Positions 23,006 through 36,246 of a DNA stretch of 64,000 nucleotides are shown here, piece by piece; position 1 is the stretch's first letter; every line of letters starts with the position of its first letter. Origin of the DNA: Salminus brasiliensis. Taxonomy: Eukaryota; Chordata; Actinopteri; Characiformes; Bryconidae. A model generated the notes under the pieces. That model worked only from the letters and a program-made list of their open reading frames with translations. It made no database searches and was not told the origin of the DNA. The stretch is taken from positions 7,842,081 to 7,906,080 of the forward strand of contig NC_132888.1 in the NCBI RefSeq assembly GCF_030463535.1, written 5' to 3'. The translations under genes were made by a program, and so were the position numbers.

Positions 23006-24119
23006 AAAACAGCAGTAATAGATTCACTACTATTACAATACAATAATGCAATGCACTAATATTGTAACCCTTCCCCAATGCTGTGCACAGCTGTGGAATA
23101 ATGACAGGGAAAGAAACTTTTGTAAGGTTGTAAACAAAGGTGTGCAAGAGTTAAATGACCTGTTTTGCTGAACACCTTACAATAATGAGACCCCATATGG
23201 CCTAGAGCCCTGAGTGAAGAGTTCCTCTGGCCCTAAACCTGAACAACTGAAGTCAGATTGTGGAGATTCTTCATATTGTCTGTAAAAGCATACCTTTACT
23301 CGTGCGGACCAATTGTTTTGGATCTTGAAATGGGTTTCAACATTAAATTTGACACGTTGGTGTGTTTGTAGACACCAGAGGCTTAAAGTGCGAATTCCCA
23401 ACTGTCGGTCAATTTCTGTCACTTTATCAATATCAAATAGGCCAGCTTCATTTCTCAGCTCAGTTTTCACTTCTGCATAGCAGGGTAGCTGATGTAGCTG
23501 TCTAGCTTTTGCTTTTTCTTCTTTTATTTATTTCTGTATGTTTTTAGAGCATCTGGAAGCTCATTTTGCTACATTTGTACATTTGAAAAGAGGCTGCCCA
23601 ACTCTGTTCTCTTGTAAGCCTTAAATACTTTCACTGCTATACTAAGAGGCCTATAACTCACCGCTACAGGGAAGTAGAAAGTACAGGATATGTGATGAAG
23701 CTGTGGCTGTGCCTGAAAGAATGGAGTAAGCCAAGCTGCTTGTCTCTCCTCAGCCGGTGTACGGCATGCGGGGGTCATGACCTGGTCATGAATCGCTTCA
23801 ATCAGCTCCTGGCTGGGATGAGAGAGGAGGGGCTGGGCGGGGAGCGGAGAGGAGGTTTGGGTAACTAGGAGGGCTTTTGATCTTGCTTGGTCAGTCAAGC
23901 AGGATAGGGAAGAGATTCCTTGTGTATGAGTCTGTGTGTATGTGTGTGTGTATCTAGGACAGGTTAGCCTCAGTGGGGGAGGAGAGCAGGCCAGGTCAAG
24001 AGCACCATTTCATTTTTCCTCTTCATTGAATCTGCACTCCCTTTTTGACCTCTCTGAGCTCCTGTAGCTCCAGAGATGACATGGCTGTGTTCTGCAAAAA
24101 AACGTGCTCTGCTCTAAAC
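23006..24119. other. Intergenic, no gene seen
   Basis: Low-copy sequence. A 109-codon minus frame (23569-23898) is unrecognised. A (TG)n run lies near 23933-23951. Confidence 0.4.
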
Positions 24120-24330
24120 TAGCCGGTTCTCATGTACTAAACAGGTCCAAAAAGGTTCTTTGGTGCAATTCCACAAAATAACCTCTTTTGTGACCCTAAA
24201 GATGTTCTCAGTGGAAGGTTCCTAAAGGAACTCTACTGCTAGTAGGAGCATGAAGACCATTTCTAAATGACCATCCAAGCCCAGAAACATTTAGGAACCT
24301 TTTATTTTTAAAAGTGCACTGCATGCAAGA
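24120..24330. repeat. Dispersed repeat family C copy
   Basis: AAAAAGGTTCTTTGGTGC, GGAAGGTTCCTAAAGG and GGAACCTTTTATTTTTAAAA. Confidence 0.55.
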
Positions 24331-24829
24331 TTTCCGGGAATGTTTCAAATATTTAGAAGTCACAAGCTTTCTTGACCTTTTGCCCAAGCAGAACAGTCAT
24401 GCATGTCCTGATTACTCATCACGAGTTAACAAGAACTAGTTGAGGAACCCTTAGAACTCTCTGTTAGAATATCACAATAGCTCATAATCAAAGCAGGTGG
24501 CTTTGGTGGGTACTAGATTTAAAATACCTAAGATCCATGTTTAAATATCTACAAACTCTGCACACACAAAATAAAGGTGCTTTAAATGGTTCTTTGACAG
24601 ATGCCATAGAAGTAGAGCTGGACCAATCAGTGTTTTTGGGGACGATACCATCTTTCAGTACAATTGGTTGATTGACGATACCGATCGAGGGCAGGGCTGA
24701 TTGCCACATTAATGTTTCCATGCAAACTTCCATGCAAAATTCATCATGGTGCATGTCTTCTCTAATGTTTCTGCACGTCTCTCAAAATAAAATCTCCTTT
24801 ACTTTTTGGAATCACATTTAAAATACTGT

Positions 24830-25160
24830 GGAACTTCCCATACAGGACAGCACTGTGGAGCTCAAAATGAAAACACAACCAAAAAGGAATGCTTATCTAG
24901 CGCTAAAAACACTTCACTCAATCACTTTGGACTCGATTCGTTTAACTTTACAACTGCTTCCATTGCATTTTGTAGTGTGTAGTAATGTAGTCCGCATTGT
25001 TTGCTGGTTAACAGTGTTTGTTAGCTCTGCTGTGCTCCGATACTCACTGTACTGGGCTGAGCTGTGCACTCTGGAGAGGAGTATCTGGTTAACCGGTTGA
25101 TGTTATAAATCTTTACACTGCTTTCCCCGCAAGGTGTGGTAGTTTTACACCATTTACATG
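24830..25160 (+). repeat. Dispersed repeat D, copy 1
   Basis: Shares with 26090-26400 the landmarks AAAACACAACCAAAAA, GTGTTTGTTAGCTCTGCTGT and GTACTGGGCTGAG, and GTGCACTCTGGAGAGG against GTGTGCTCTGGAGAGG, in the same order. No coding function recognised. Confidence 0.8.
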
Positions 25161-25239
25161 GTGGAAAAATGGCACATTGACAGAGTGGCTCCAGCAAACA
25201 GTATTTTGTTTCATGTTTATAATAGATAATGTCTGATTG

Positions 25240-25400
25240 TGAAGAACCTTTACATTGGTTCAGTTAATATAAAGGTCATTTTGACTTTAAAAGGTTCTTC
25301 ACACTCAAACATGCTTCTTTATGCAACCAAAAGTGTTTCTCTTATGGCATCATTTAAAAAGAACCATTTGTAGCACCTTAATTTTTAACAGTGTACAAAT
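25240..25400. repeat. Dispersed repeat family C copy
   Basis: GAAGAACCTTTACATTGG, AAAAGGTTCTTCACACTC and AAAAGAACCATTTGTAGC. Confidence 0.6.
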
Positions 25401-26089
25401 GAAGCTTTCTATAATAGAGCTTAAGGGCTTCCACAGAATGATCATAGATATACTGTATATTTAGGCCTGTATGTCAGACACAGCACAAGGCTGTTTTCAT
25501 ATTCTGTTGCAATGACAACTCCTTACTGCACTGTTTTGACATTTTTACTGCATGAATCTTTGTGTTACCACAGGAGGGTGGTGGGAGTTGGAGTCTGAGA
25601 AGATACAATGCAATTTTCCTGCATTTTTGTGAGAATAAATTCTACTTGTGTTATGGCCTTCATGACATAGCCAAATGTGTTTTTTACGATCTTTTTATGA
25701 TAAATAGATTTTCTTTTTTGCATCATTCCACATCATTTTTCATTGTAGGTCGTAATTATGTCTCTTTCATCTTACATCTTGAAAACAAGCAGAAGCATGA
25801 GCTTGGACTCACTTTTAGTCAAACTCCTATATATATCAAATCCTGACTATGACACTGTGAAAAGAAAACACACCAGACATCCTAATTATAACAACAGCCC
25901 TGTTAGGATTCGATAAGGGGACGCCTGTTTTTTTTATATATTTGTATATTTGTATTTTTTTTATATATTATTTATATTTGTCCTCAGTGATAAAACTGCA
26001 TGTGGACGGCAAATAAAAATGACATATGAGTTTATTACCCTAACGTCTACTTACAACAGTTATTTTTCGGAACTCCAAGCATCAGCTGA
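25401..26089. other. Intergenic, no gene seen
   Basis: AT-rich, with a low-complexity TTTTTTTATATATTT tract near 25929-25980. Nothing else recognised. Confidence 0.4.
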
Positions 26090-26400
26090 GAGAGCGCCTA
26101 TGAATTCCTGTGCAGAGCTGCACTGCCAAGCTCAAAGTGGAAACACAACCAAAAATGGCAGCGCTTATAACTCACTCCTTTAGCTTTACGACGGTTGCTG
26201 CTGTAAATTTGGTGGTGATTAAATGTGGTCTGCACTGTTTGGTGGTTTGTGTGGTTAGTGGTGTTTGTTAGCTCTGCTGTGTTCTGATACTCTTTGTACT
26301 GGGCTGAGTGGTGTGCTCTGGAGAGGGGTATCCAGTAAGTGGTGTTAAAAGTCTTTATTCTGCTTCCCTCACAAGGCACATTACTTTTACACATTCTACA
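26090..26400 (+). repeat. Dispersed repeat D, copy 2
   Basis: Parallel to 24830-25160 with insertions and deletions. Both begin near a GCACTG/GAGCTC-type stretch and end in CTGCTTYCCYC followed by CAAGG. Confidence 0.8.
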
Positions 26401-27639
26401 AATATGTGAAACATCACATATGGTCAAACATAAAACGGCAGACTGGTGGTGGAGTTTAGTATAACAGTTTTTAATGATCTGCTGCAGCTGTGTTAGCTCC
26501 ATAGTTCTATCTAGTGGTTGAACAAGGAACTGCATATCAGCATGTTTTGGCTGAAAAATCACCTGTAACTGTTAAATATCTGAAAGATTTTTCCATCTCT
26601 AACTACTATGACTTATGGTGCTAGCAAGTGGTGTGCCATTACACTGTTTGAGCCAAATTAGATTTGCTCAAACAATACTGATTATTTTGTTCAGGCTATT
26701 AAGAATGTCATGTTAACTACAGAATTCCTGTTCAAACAAATTATGTTAAAGCTGCAATTATAATATTACTTATCTACCAAATAAAATGACAGTATGATCA
26801 GCGGAAATGCAAAAGTGCAGTACTCCGCCAGCATAGACACATTCAGCACTGGTAACTTGCTCTTACAGCCTTCAACAATGAGATCAGGCAGTCAACCAAT
26901 TCATAAAACACAACTAAAAGAATGTAGCATGTGAGGAGCGACTACATGCTGGTGGTGAGTGAAGGGGTGCAGAAACACATCCAATGTGCAAATAGATGTT
27001 GCCAGAAGCCAATGGAAAAGTTTCAGGAACTGCATGTGGTAGCACTGTTCAGAGCCTCTGGTCATTGTTTTATCAAACACAATCAAAATATCAGTGCATG
27101 ACCTGTAAATCGGAGTAATTCCAGACTATTTGGCCTCTTTTCCACTGCAGGTTAACCTTTCCGGTGGCTGCTGCACACAAACACAGTTCAGGCCCGGTGT
27201 TCTCAGCATGGTTAGCTAACCACTAGGTGGAAGGTCATTATGGCCTAGGGATCTGCTGATTGGCTGCATATTTATGCCCCCTTTGTGCTGCAACTCGCCA
27301 AACATCGCTAATGTGGCGTTAGCACAACCCGGCTGACGGTCTCTCATTAGCTCTCACTACATCCCTTCCTGCCATGCTTGCCCAACAGCGCTATCACAGT
27401 GTTAGCACGGCTTCTCTCCTGGGCACATCCAGCATCAGTACCATAGCTTTATACCATAGATGGTGAGATTTATACATTTAGATTACACAATGCTAACAGA
27501 TGATTTACGGCTAATGTCAGCTACCTACTGCTTCTTTAGCCTAGCAGTTGTAGTGCAAGACTAAGACTAATGAAACTGACGCATAATTATTATGAGTCCT
27601 ATACTGATTCTATATTGCTATAGGCATTTGTTCATCCAG
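26401..27639. other. Intergenic, no gene seen
   Basis: Low-copy AT-rich sequence without recognisable exon, RNA gene or repeat. Confidence 0.4.
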
Positions 27640-28015
27640 CGTTCCCCTGTAGTCAAGAGTTTGACCCCCTTTGCTTCAGTGTTGTGCTTTAGTGTATTCT
27701 TCTGCAGAGGCTTTACACTAGATTTTGGGAAACTGCTGTGAAGATTTGATTGTGTTCGACCACAAAAGCATTAGTGAGGTCAGGCACTGATGTTGGATGA
27801 TTAGTTCTGGATCACAAACTCCATTCAAGCTCTTCTTAAAGGTATGGAAAGGAGCTTCATCACTCCGTAGAATGCAGATCAACTGCTTCACAGCTTTAGG
27901 GGCTTTACACCCCTCTAGTTGACACTTGGCATTAGGCATGGTGTTCTTAGGCTCTGTGCAGGTGCTACAGAGCATCCCAGTCTATTGCCAATGCTTTTCT
28001 ATGGAGACTATACAA
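27640..28015 (+). mobile_element. Diverged MITE family A copy
   Basis: GCTTTACACTAGATTTTGG, GTGAAGATTTGATTGTG, GATGTTGGATGATTAG, GGCATTAGGCATGGTG and GTCTATTGCCAATGC follow the family A order. It has an internal stretch (27820-27900) absent from the other copies here. Confidence 0.6.
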
Positions 28016-28951
28016 GCATACAGGGTTTTTTTTATTGTATTTTATTGTATTTGTATTTATTTGTTTATTATTTAATTACTATTTGTCAACCCACCAATCT
28101 TATTATGACAAATTCCTTGTATCAGGCCAATAAAATAATCCTGATTTCAACAATATCCATCAACTCGCTGCTAGAAATCTCAGCTGCAACAGATGAACTC
28201 ACATCACTGTAACCTAAGGCACAAATTAGCCCAGCAGAGCCTTGTACTGTTGATATCCATGCATGGGCCTTTTCACTGAATGTTACTGTTCGGTCCACAG
28301 TGTCTCCTGACACTACGTGCTTTTCAGCTCTGGATATTGACAGTGCATTAAGTGGCTGAGAGTAATGGGATAGGACTTGGGCGAGCTCCAGGACGGAGCA
28401 CTTTGGGAGAGGTGAAATGAGGACAATGTGAGCCATTCCTCACAGCTCTGTTTACATTTACCCCACACCTGCTTCCTCCACACTGCTGTACATATCACAC
28501 CGCTCCCTCTCCGGGCCCTTAGCACACTGCAAGGAGGCTTTTCGGCTCATTTCTGCAAACAAGGGGATCTTTTGTAAAAATCCAGGAGAAGAAACGAAGG
28601 CAGAACTGAAATAAATCAGCATGAGTATTTAGTACAGTTGTCCAATATGCAGCGTTTTCAACTTTCTAATAAAACAATTCGATTCACTGCACAGTCATTC
28701 TTTATTAATGAGACATTATGACGTGTCTCCATTTAGTGCAGTCATCTAAAAGGTTCAAAACCACACTTCTTACAAAGAGAATCAACACATAAAGAGAAGA
28801 CGCCATTAATAACAACAGCAGTTTCAGTACATACATTGTAGAAATGACCATAAGGTATGCAATTATCTGTTATTATGCCAAGTAAACGTATGGTAGTAGA
28901 GTTAAAAGCTTTTAGAAAGTTATATTAAAGACTTTTTTGCCTAAATTGCAT
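28016..28951. other. Single-copy-looking intergenic block
   Basis: No gene recognised. Non-repetitive at 28140-28620. A candidate for conserved noncoding sequence. Confidence 0.35.
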
Positions 28952-29955
28952 TAGGGTTGGGCGGCATCCACTTTTTTCATACCGTTATACCATCTCAATA
29001 CCGTGGGGGCTTCTGTACAATCTCATCCTCACAAGGTGACAAAGTAAACACTGCACTGTTTTCAATCAATCATTCAATAAATGTTAAACCATCAATCTCA
29101 CAATTACAAATGCTAAACTGATCTGAATCAGAGAGAAGCTGGTTAGGATTAGCTTAGTTAGAAGGATAACAGTCTGGCTGACTGAAAGCCCACTTCGGGC
29201 ATTATCGTTTAAGACGATAATGACTACAGCGACTGTTGACTAATGATCGAGCGACCGCTAATAAAAAGACACATTTTTCCCCTCATGGTTTTGGATCTTT
29301 TGCTCACTCGCTAAGTGACCTTTGTTTAACTAGCTCGGCTACAGCTCCGCCGAGTATCAGACAGCCCAGTGCAACTGCTGTTGACTAACTGCTGAGCTAC
29401 CGACACAAGTGTTGACCATAAAAACTCGTGTCTTAATGAGCGAACAGCAGTCGCTGACTGTTGTTCAAGTAACAGAAATTGAAATGAGAGATCCGGTTCT
29501 GCTGTGTTTGGACTTGTAGCCAGCCAGCCAGGCTTAGATAAGTTGGCTCCAGCTAACTGAGGCTCAAATCACACCCGTGTAGAGGATAAAGCCTCATATA
29601 TCAGAGCACAGAGTCGAGTGAATGGTCTTAGAGGGGGTTTTCTATTGTTTTCAGCCACAATTAGTTAACTGCTTTATCCTTGCTCTGTCTTTGGCTAAAC
29701 ATGCAACTATGGTGGGCTTGTTTTTTTCCCTCAGCTATTTTCAGAGCGCAACATCAACAATTGGTGAGCACCCACTGCGCCCTGACCTTGTGGCTCTCTT
29801 CAATGCAATCGGGTAATGAGCTTATTTGGCCGTGTACTAGATAGACACAGAACAGAAATTTGACAAAGAAACATCATCATTTTGAAATATTGTTAACATT
29901 AACAGCAATACAGCATTTTTATATGCCATTACCGTGATACCGCCCAAGCCTACAT
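28952..29955. mobile_element. About 1-kb inverted-repeat DNA element
   Basis: The left end reads GGGTTGGGCGGCATCC, with ATACCGTTATACC nearby. The right end on the opposite strand reads GGCTTGGGCGGTATCACGGT. The termini are similar but imperfect and the interior encodes no recognisable transposase. A non-autonomous hAT-like element is my guess. Confidence 0.55.
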
Positions 29956-31144
29956 TATACACCAAGTAGTATAACATATTTATTGAGCATTACTCATTAA
30001 TATAATCTCAAATATACACTCAAATGATTTCTGTAGCTGGGTTATAATTCGGTGGGTTGTAGAAATTGCCCACTGATTGAATGAACTGCCTGTTTACGTC
30101 TGTCATCTCTAGCAATATAACTGTATAACTGTATAAATGGTCTCTGTAATTATCACATTGACTGCTCATTACATAGCACAGTAACAATCCAATAATCAGT
30201 ATGTCAGCTGTTAATACACCAATAAGAAAATGATATGTGAGAGAAGGGAATCTTGATTTCAGGACTTTACTGCCATCTAGGGACAATAACAGTAAGTGTC
30301 ATTAATACACAGTACTATACAGAAAATGTAGGCACATGAGCACATTATTTAAAAGCATGTCTCTCAGCAATACTGTAAAAAAAAACAGATTCCAGGTAAA
30401 CATAAACACAGGGAAAATGAACAAGAGCTTCTCATTCTGAAGAAAGTAGTGAGATCTTGTCGGTGAGCTAGTCTGAAGAACAGAGCTCGGTTCCTCCAGG
30501 TTTCTCCTGGACGCCCCCCAGTCCAGCCAGCACAGCGTAGAGGATGGATTCAACTCCATCATCATCAGCAGCAGCAGCAGGTCACCTGATTTACCATTAA
30601 AGCTTTAAGCTCTAAATACTACTAGACTCCCATGAGGAGAGCTTTGGAGATGGAGATTTTAATGAACACAGTGATGGAGAACCACGACTATCTGTATGAA
30701 TGGTATTAGTATTTACTCTAATATCAGTGTTTCACTGAGCACATCAACACTTACTGTCCAGATAAGCAGCTTCCTAATTCTAATTCTCACAGTACTGTAT
30801 ATTAAACCTCTAGCAGTGTGTTTAGCAGTGTGAACTGGTTTGGTATATATATATATATGAATCTATGATCTAATCTATTTAGCCTACATTTCCATTGCAG
30901 AGTACATATACATTTACTTGAGTAAAGCATTGGTACAATACCCATAAATCTCATCCTTTTTCCACTCCTGTCATCAGAAAAAGCGCTATGGAAGTCCTCA
31001 GCACTTTTCCTACTTTCACAGGTACCGTTATGAGAAGGGAAATGGGCACAGGTACTCAATGAGGGTACAGAGAGTTCTGGATGAGTAATCGTACTGTGCT
31101 GTATTGCACTGTCAAATGGAAAAGCACTATAAGTCTTTTCGATC
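29956..31144. other. Intergenic, no gene seen
   Basis: Low-copy. A (CAG)n-like stretch at about 30567-30580 and a short (TA)n at 30846-30857. No exons recognised. Confidence 0.4.
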
Positions 31145-31275
31145 AGTGCTTCCCAGACCTCCTGCTCCTGGAGTCTGATGTGCTGAATATTGTAGTGTTT
31201 TCCTGCTCCGGTACACCTGATTCAATAATCGGCTCATTATAAAGGCCTTTCTGAGGTGAACACTGCAGTGACATT
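31145..31275 (+). repeat. Dispersed repeat family E copy
   Basis: CAGTGCTTCCCAGACC, TGTTTTCCTGCTCCG, ACACCTGATTCAATAATC and GGCTCATTATAAAGG. Related copies at 48880-49050 and 51050-51190. Confidence 0.6.
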
Positions 31276-31324
31276 AACTACCCATAGACTGAGGAACTGT
31301 GAATGTTAATCAATCAGTGCTAAT

Positions 31325-31597
31325 ATATCATCACTGTCCTGCAAACCCCCTGTGTCCCTATTTTTGACATTTTTGACATTTTGACTATTTCACTTTTTGA
31401 CATAATTTCTGACAGTTGTTCTGTACAATGTGTTAAAATTACATGATGAATGAACCAATAGAAATGCTCCAAAATGACTTGGAACATTTTTACATGGACT
31501 CCCACTGAAAAATAAGAAGGTTCTTTACTTCTCCTGTAAAGCTGGAGAAGTAAAGCGTGGAGAAACAGGGTTTTTGCGTAATAGTGACGATATGCTG
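31325..31597 (-). mobile_element. MITE family B copy
   Basis: ACCAATAGAAATGCTCC and AGTAAAGCGTGGAGAAAC, followed by AGGGTTTTTGCG, the family B signature in inverse orientation. Confidence 0.6.
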
Positions 31598-31599
31598 AC

Positions 31600-31815
31600 T
31601 CTACACTCTTAAAAATAAAGGTATTTTGAGCAATGCCATAGAAGAACCACTTTTGGTTATATAAAGAACCATGTTCGCCATGTTTGTAACAGAGAAACTT
31701 TACATCAAGTTTTTTAGAGCTTTAAATGATTCTTTAGAGCTTTGAATTATCGTTGTTAATGAAATTAAAGGTGGTCTTTTATGGCATCACTCAAGGAACC
31801 ACTTAAAACTAATTA
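31600..31815. repeat. Dispersed repeat family C copy
   Basis: CACTCTTAAAAATAAAGGT, CATAGAAGAACCACTTTTGG, ATAAAGAACCATG and a closing GGCATCACTCAAGGAACC. Confidence 0.65.
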
Positions 31816-31817
31816 AC

Positions 31818-31823
31818 TTTATT
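31818..31823 (-). terminator. Candidate as3mt polyadenylation signal
   Basis: AATAAA on the minus strand about 300 bp after the as3mt stop codon. It lies just beyond a family C repeat. No experimental end is available, so an alternative site is possible. Confidence 0.35.
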
Positions 31824-32124
31824 AATTTTAAGTATTTGAAAGGAAATGTGTGGCTTAATTCCATAAAGTCATAAAATCATTGTTCTGGTGTGTGTACAAT
31901 ACTGATTGATGAGATTCATGAGAGGCACATTCAGCTCTACACGAGAATAATGAGGGAACATGGCTGTTAGTAAGGGTAAACAAAAGGAGGCCAGAGAGAG
32001 GCACTGTATATAGGCTAAGCTGCAGAGCTGATAGGGAGAGTGAGTGTTGTACTGCTTTAGGCAGTCTAAAGGAAACAAAATGTAGAAGTGAAACACTGTA
32101 AGGTGCAAGGTGTACTTTCCCACA

Positions 32125-35100
32125 TTACCCACAGTTCCCGCTGGCCGTCTTTGGGCTACAGGCACCCGTGCTGCTCGTCTTTGAGCACTGCTTCATGCAG
32201 GAGCCCAGTCTGTCTGCAAGCTGGAACGGGTTCAGGAGGCGATACTAAAAGCACAGAGAGTAATGTGTGGGGACTCTCTCTTTTTAATAGACAGTCTGTC
32301 TGTGTCTGTCTCCCCCGGTATCTTCTCAATCTAGCTACATGTAGCTAACCCCTTAACACTCCAAGGCTTATAACACTCATTTAGGTGTATTACTCAGTAA
32401 CTACAGGGACTTCTGTACAAACTGCTGGGGCTATTCTATTGGTAATAGAGTTTGTAATAACACTTTCGGCCTGCTGGCGGTCCGTAGGCTTTTTAAGGGG
32501 TTAAAAGGTGCCATCTAATACATTTATTCAGTATTTGAAGTTGATCTTTGATGAATAAACAGTATGTGACTTTGGTTGTAGTGACACAAGCTCACAGAAA
32601 CCACGTAGCATAGCATTCCCAAAATCTACTAATTATGTCCAGTCCCCATGGCATGCAATTACTTAGCTGAATAGACTGTAGTTGGTCAGATAGGTTAGTT
32701 TTTACCCTAGCATCCACTTGCGTTACCGATGCCTAAAGTTATTTATCCCTACCCATTCATACTGAAGTTATAATCCATTTAAAGAGTGTTTCTGCGGGGT
32801 GTACTTTCTGAACAAGACACAATACAGAGCAGCCAATGAGAACAGAGGTTATTTACATGTATCAGTCTTAAAGGCACAGTAACAAAAACAGACTCAATTA
32901 GAAGGGATGAGAGACATTTCATGATCAATGGACCAATAAAAAGGCTTAAAAATGAAAACCTTACCCCTTAAGATATGAGGTTTTTGTGCGACAGGGACTG
33001 ACTGAATTTCATACATAAACCCAATGGGCCCTATCTTACACCCTGAATGAGGCATGTCGCGATACACATTGCTATCTTACCCCACCAACAGTCTATTTTC
33101 ACACTTTCCTCCTGTGTCATTTAAATAGCAACGCTGCTTGTGAATATATCTACGCTGATGGGCGCGGTGGTCTCGAAATAAGGGGTGTTCAGGTCAGTTT
33201 CTGGAGTATTGCTGTGTATCTTGGAAACGGAAAACACAGGAGGAGCACCACTGACTGAAAACAGCCTAGACAGACGTTCGTCAACAGTCAGACGTTCGTT
33301 GCTATCTTGGCAGTGAACTGTCAACACAGGCGCGTGCAGCCCAACACTCGTACACCCCCCCCACGCTTTACACCACTGAAATTGCAACCCGCCAAAGTCA
33401 GACCACACCTGGCTCTTAAAGGGGATGGTGAGTGACACACTGACTGGTTTATTACTGCACGTTACACCCAAAACACACCAATCATTAACTAAGAGACTTA
33501 GTACATGACTTTTGTGCGTTTTGAGCCACGCAAAGCCTACTTTTCCTGTCGCCTTGCCAAAGGGTCGCTAAAATAAGGCCCCAATTACTTGTAATTTTCT
33601 ACAAAAAGTAGGATATTGGCCTTTCAAAACTTTTTTGTAAAACTAAAACTGATGTTAGATCTACATCTGTACTGAGTTAAATACAAGCATACATGCTGTA
33701 TCATCCTTATTTTAAAAGTTTGGATTCTTCAGAATACTGACGCTTTATAGTCTGGTTTAATGAATCAATTAAAATGCAGGGTATGGGCCCTTTAATAAAA
33801 TTAATTATAATTTAATATTTGAAACTATAAACAACAAACCAGCTCTGTGTGCTACCTGTTGAGCAGAGTCAAGGCTAGGATCAGGTTCGTCCGTCATCTC
33901 CACACTGAAGTCTGGAGAGAAACGTGTGTACTGGAGGATGGCGGCCAATTCTGCATCTACGTCCATTCTCACGTTCATCTGTACAAAACATCAGCAGCAG
34001 ATCAGAGTGATGAAGAGCAGCGAGCAGTGAAGCAGATTTGTTTGAAATTGGGTGTTATTTTTAATAAGCTGTGGCTACAAACTAATACATACTATGGACA
34101 AAAGTATTGGGACACCTGCTAGGTGACTGTATTAAAAAAAAGTGTATCCTGCTTTTGTTGGGGTACCTGCCTCTATTATCCAGAGAAGGCTATCTACTAG
34201 ATTTTGGATTAGCATTCCTGTGAGAATTTGACTGCATTCAGTGACAAGCATATTAACGAGGTTAGGGTATTGGATCACCAACCCAACTCATCATCCTTAA
34301 CTCTGCACCCATCCCAAAAGTATTGGATGGGGCACCATCCACCATAGTCCAGAGAACACCGTTCTCCCACTGCTCCACAGCTCAATGCTGGGGGACTTTA
34401 TACCCCCTAGCCAATGCCTGACATAAGGTATGGTGTTAACAGGTTCATGTCTATCTGCTCCAGAGAGTCCTATTCTATTGACAGTTATAGCTGTGTGTGT
34501 GTAGTTGCACATCTGTATCAGCAATGTGTGCAACTTGTAGTAGCAGCTGAATGCATTTATTAGAAGGGGTGTCCACAAACATTTGGACATATAGTTTATT
34601 TTATTCCATGGCCTCAATATATTATTTTGTCACAATAAAGGCTCAGTATTTTATAAATATCAGCTGAATAAAGTGATAATTTATTAAATATTTTAATTTA
34701 TTTAACATATTTTATTTTCTAGAGACGTACTAGATAACAGCTGACTCATATAACTGTCATATAGAAGTTGGTTCTTAGTGTGCATCCTATTAAGTGAAGC
34801 ATACCTTAAAACAGTATGAAGCATCAAGCGCAAAATGGTCTCCGCAGTCCGGCACAGTCCCCTTGTACGTGACCAATGCTTTAGTCTGAATAGAGTGTTG
34901 GGGAAGTTTAAAGATACGGTAGGTCCCTGATGCGTATTTAACATCACCTGGGAAAGATCATTAACAGGTAAAGCAGTTGAAAAGCACAGCCTTTAAACAA
35001 GAGATATGATTAGAATTATTTTAAGAATGAATTTCAATCCCAACATGCTTTTTTCAGCCTTTGGAGAAAGTGGATTGCCTGCTGCCGTTCCCTGGAGTTA

Positions 35101-35615
35101 AATCTCAAAACACCAGCATCCTCATTTATCTTCATTTTCACCTCAGGTAACACCTTTAGCATCTATAGGGAATTATCTGCATTTCTTACATAGTGTTTAG
35201 AGCAGCTCTGAAGTTCAGAATGCTCTAGGTAATGAATCAGACCTGCTCTATTACAAGTACTCTAATGCCTCTGCGAGTAACTACCATGCTGCTAAATAGT
35301 TGCTTAACAATCAAGTGAAAAGTTACCTGCTTTCTTTTGGAGCTCTGAATTGTAGATCTGAATATGACTGGCTGCAACCAGGTGAGGCGTGCTGAAGCCC
35401 AGCTCCTTTACGAGAAAGACGAGTTCTTGCCAGTAGAGGGCGCCAGCCATTCCTTCACCTGACACAGGAAAGCATTCGGTCAGAGAAACAGGCTGTCTTA
35501 AAGTTCACACTGAACACACCCTCTCCTGAAGGTCAAATAATCGAAGTGGTATTAGGAAATATACAGTGTGTATATCCCATAGTGTAACACAGAGCTGGTG
35601 ATGTTCTAACACTAT

Positions 35616-35655
<40 letters not shown>

Positions 35656-36215
35656 TTGATTACTGATTTGAAAAATTTGGCGCTTTTGAGCCTTCCAAAT
35701 ATTTGGTCCACTTAGTTCCACTGAGACGAAACCAATGGAATATTTGTAATATTTGTAATATCTAGAACTAAAGCAACTATGGTGCAACTTAATTTAACTG
35801 AAATCACTAAGAAGGGGTGTCCACAAATATTTGGACATGTATTCATTTCACAGAGGCCCTAAAGTGACATGGGTGTTGTTTTTAATAAGCTGTGGCCACA
35901 AACTAATACATACTATGGACAAAAGTATTGGGACACCTGCTAACTGATTGTATTAAAAAAGAGTGTATCCTGCTTTTGTTGGGGTACCTGCCTCTATTAT
36001 CCAGAGAAGGCTGTGTACTAGATTTTGGAGGAGCATTGCTCTGAGAATTTGACTGTATTCATTGACAAGCGCTTTAGCGAGGTCAGGGTATTGGATGATC
36101 ACCACATCACACAACTCATATTTCCTAATCCTAATGATTTCTGTTTATTTACATTTGAGTTTGGCCTGTTTTAGGCATTTCCTGCCATGTGCTACTCTTG
36201 TTGAGCAGTTTCATG

Positions 36216-36246
<31 letters not shown>

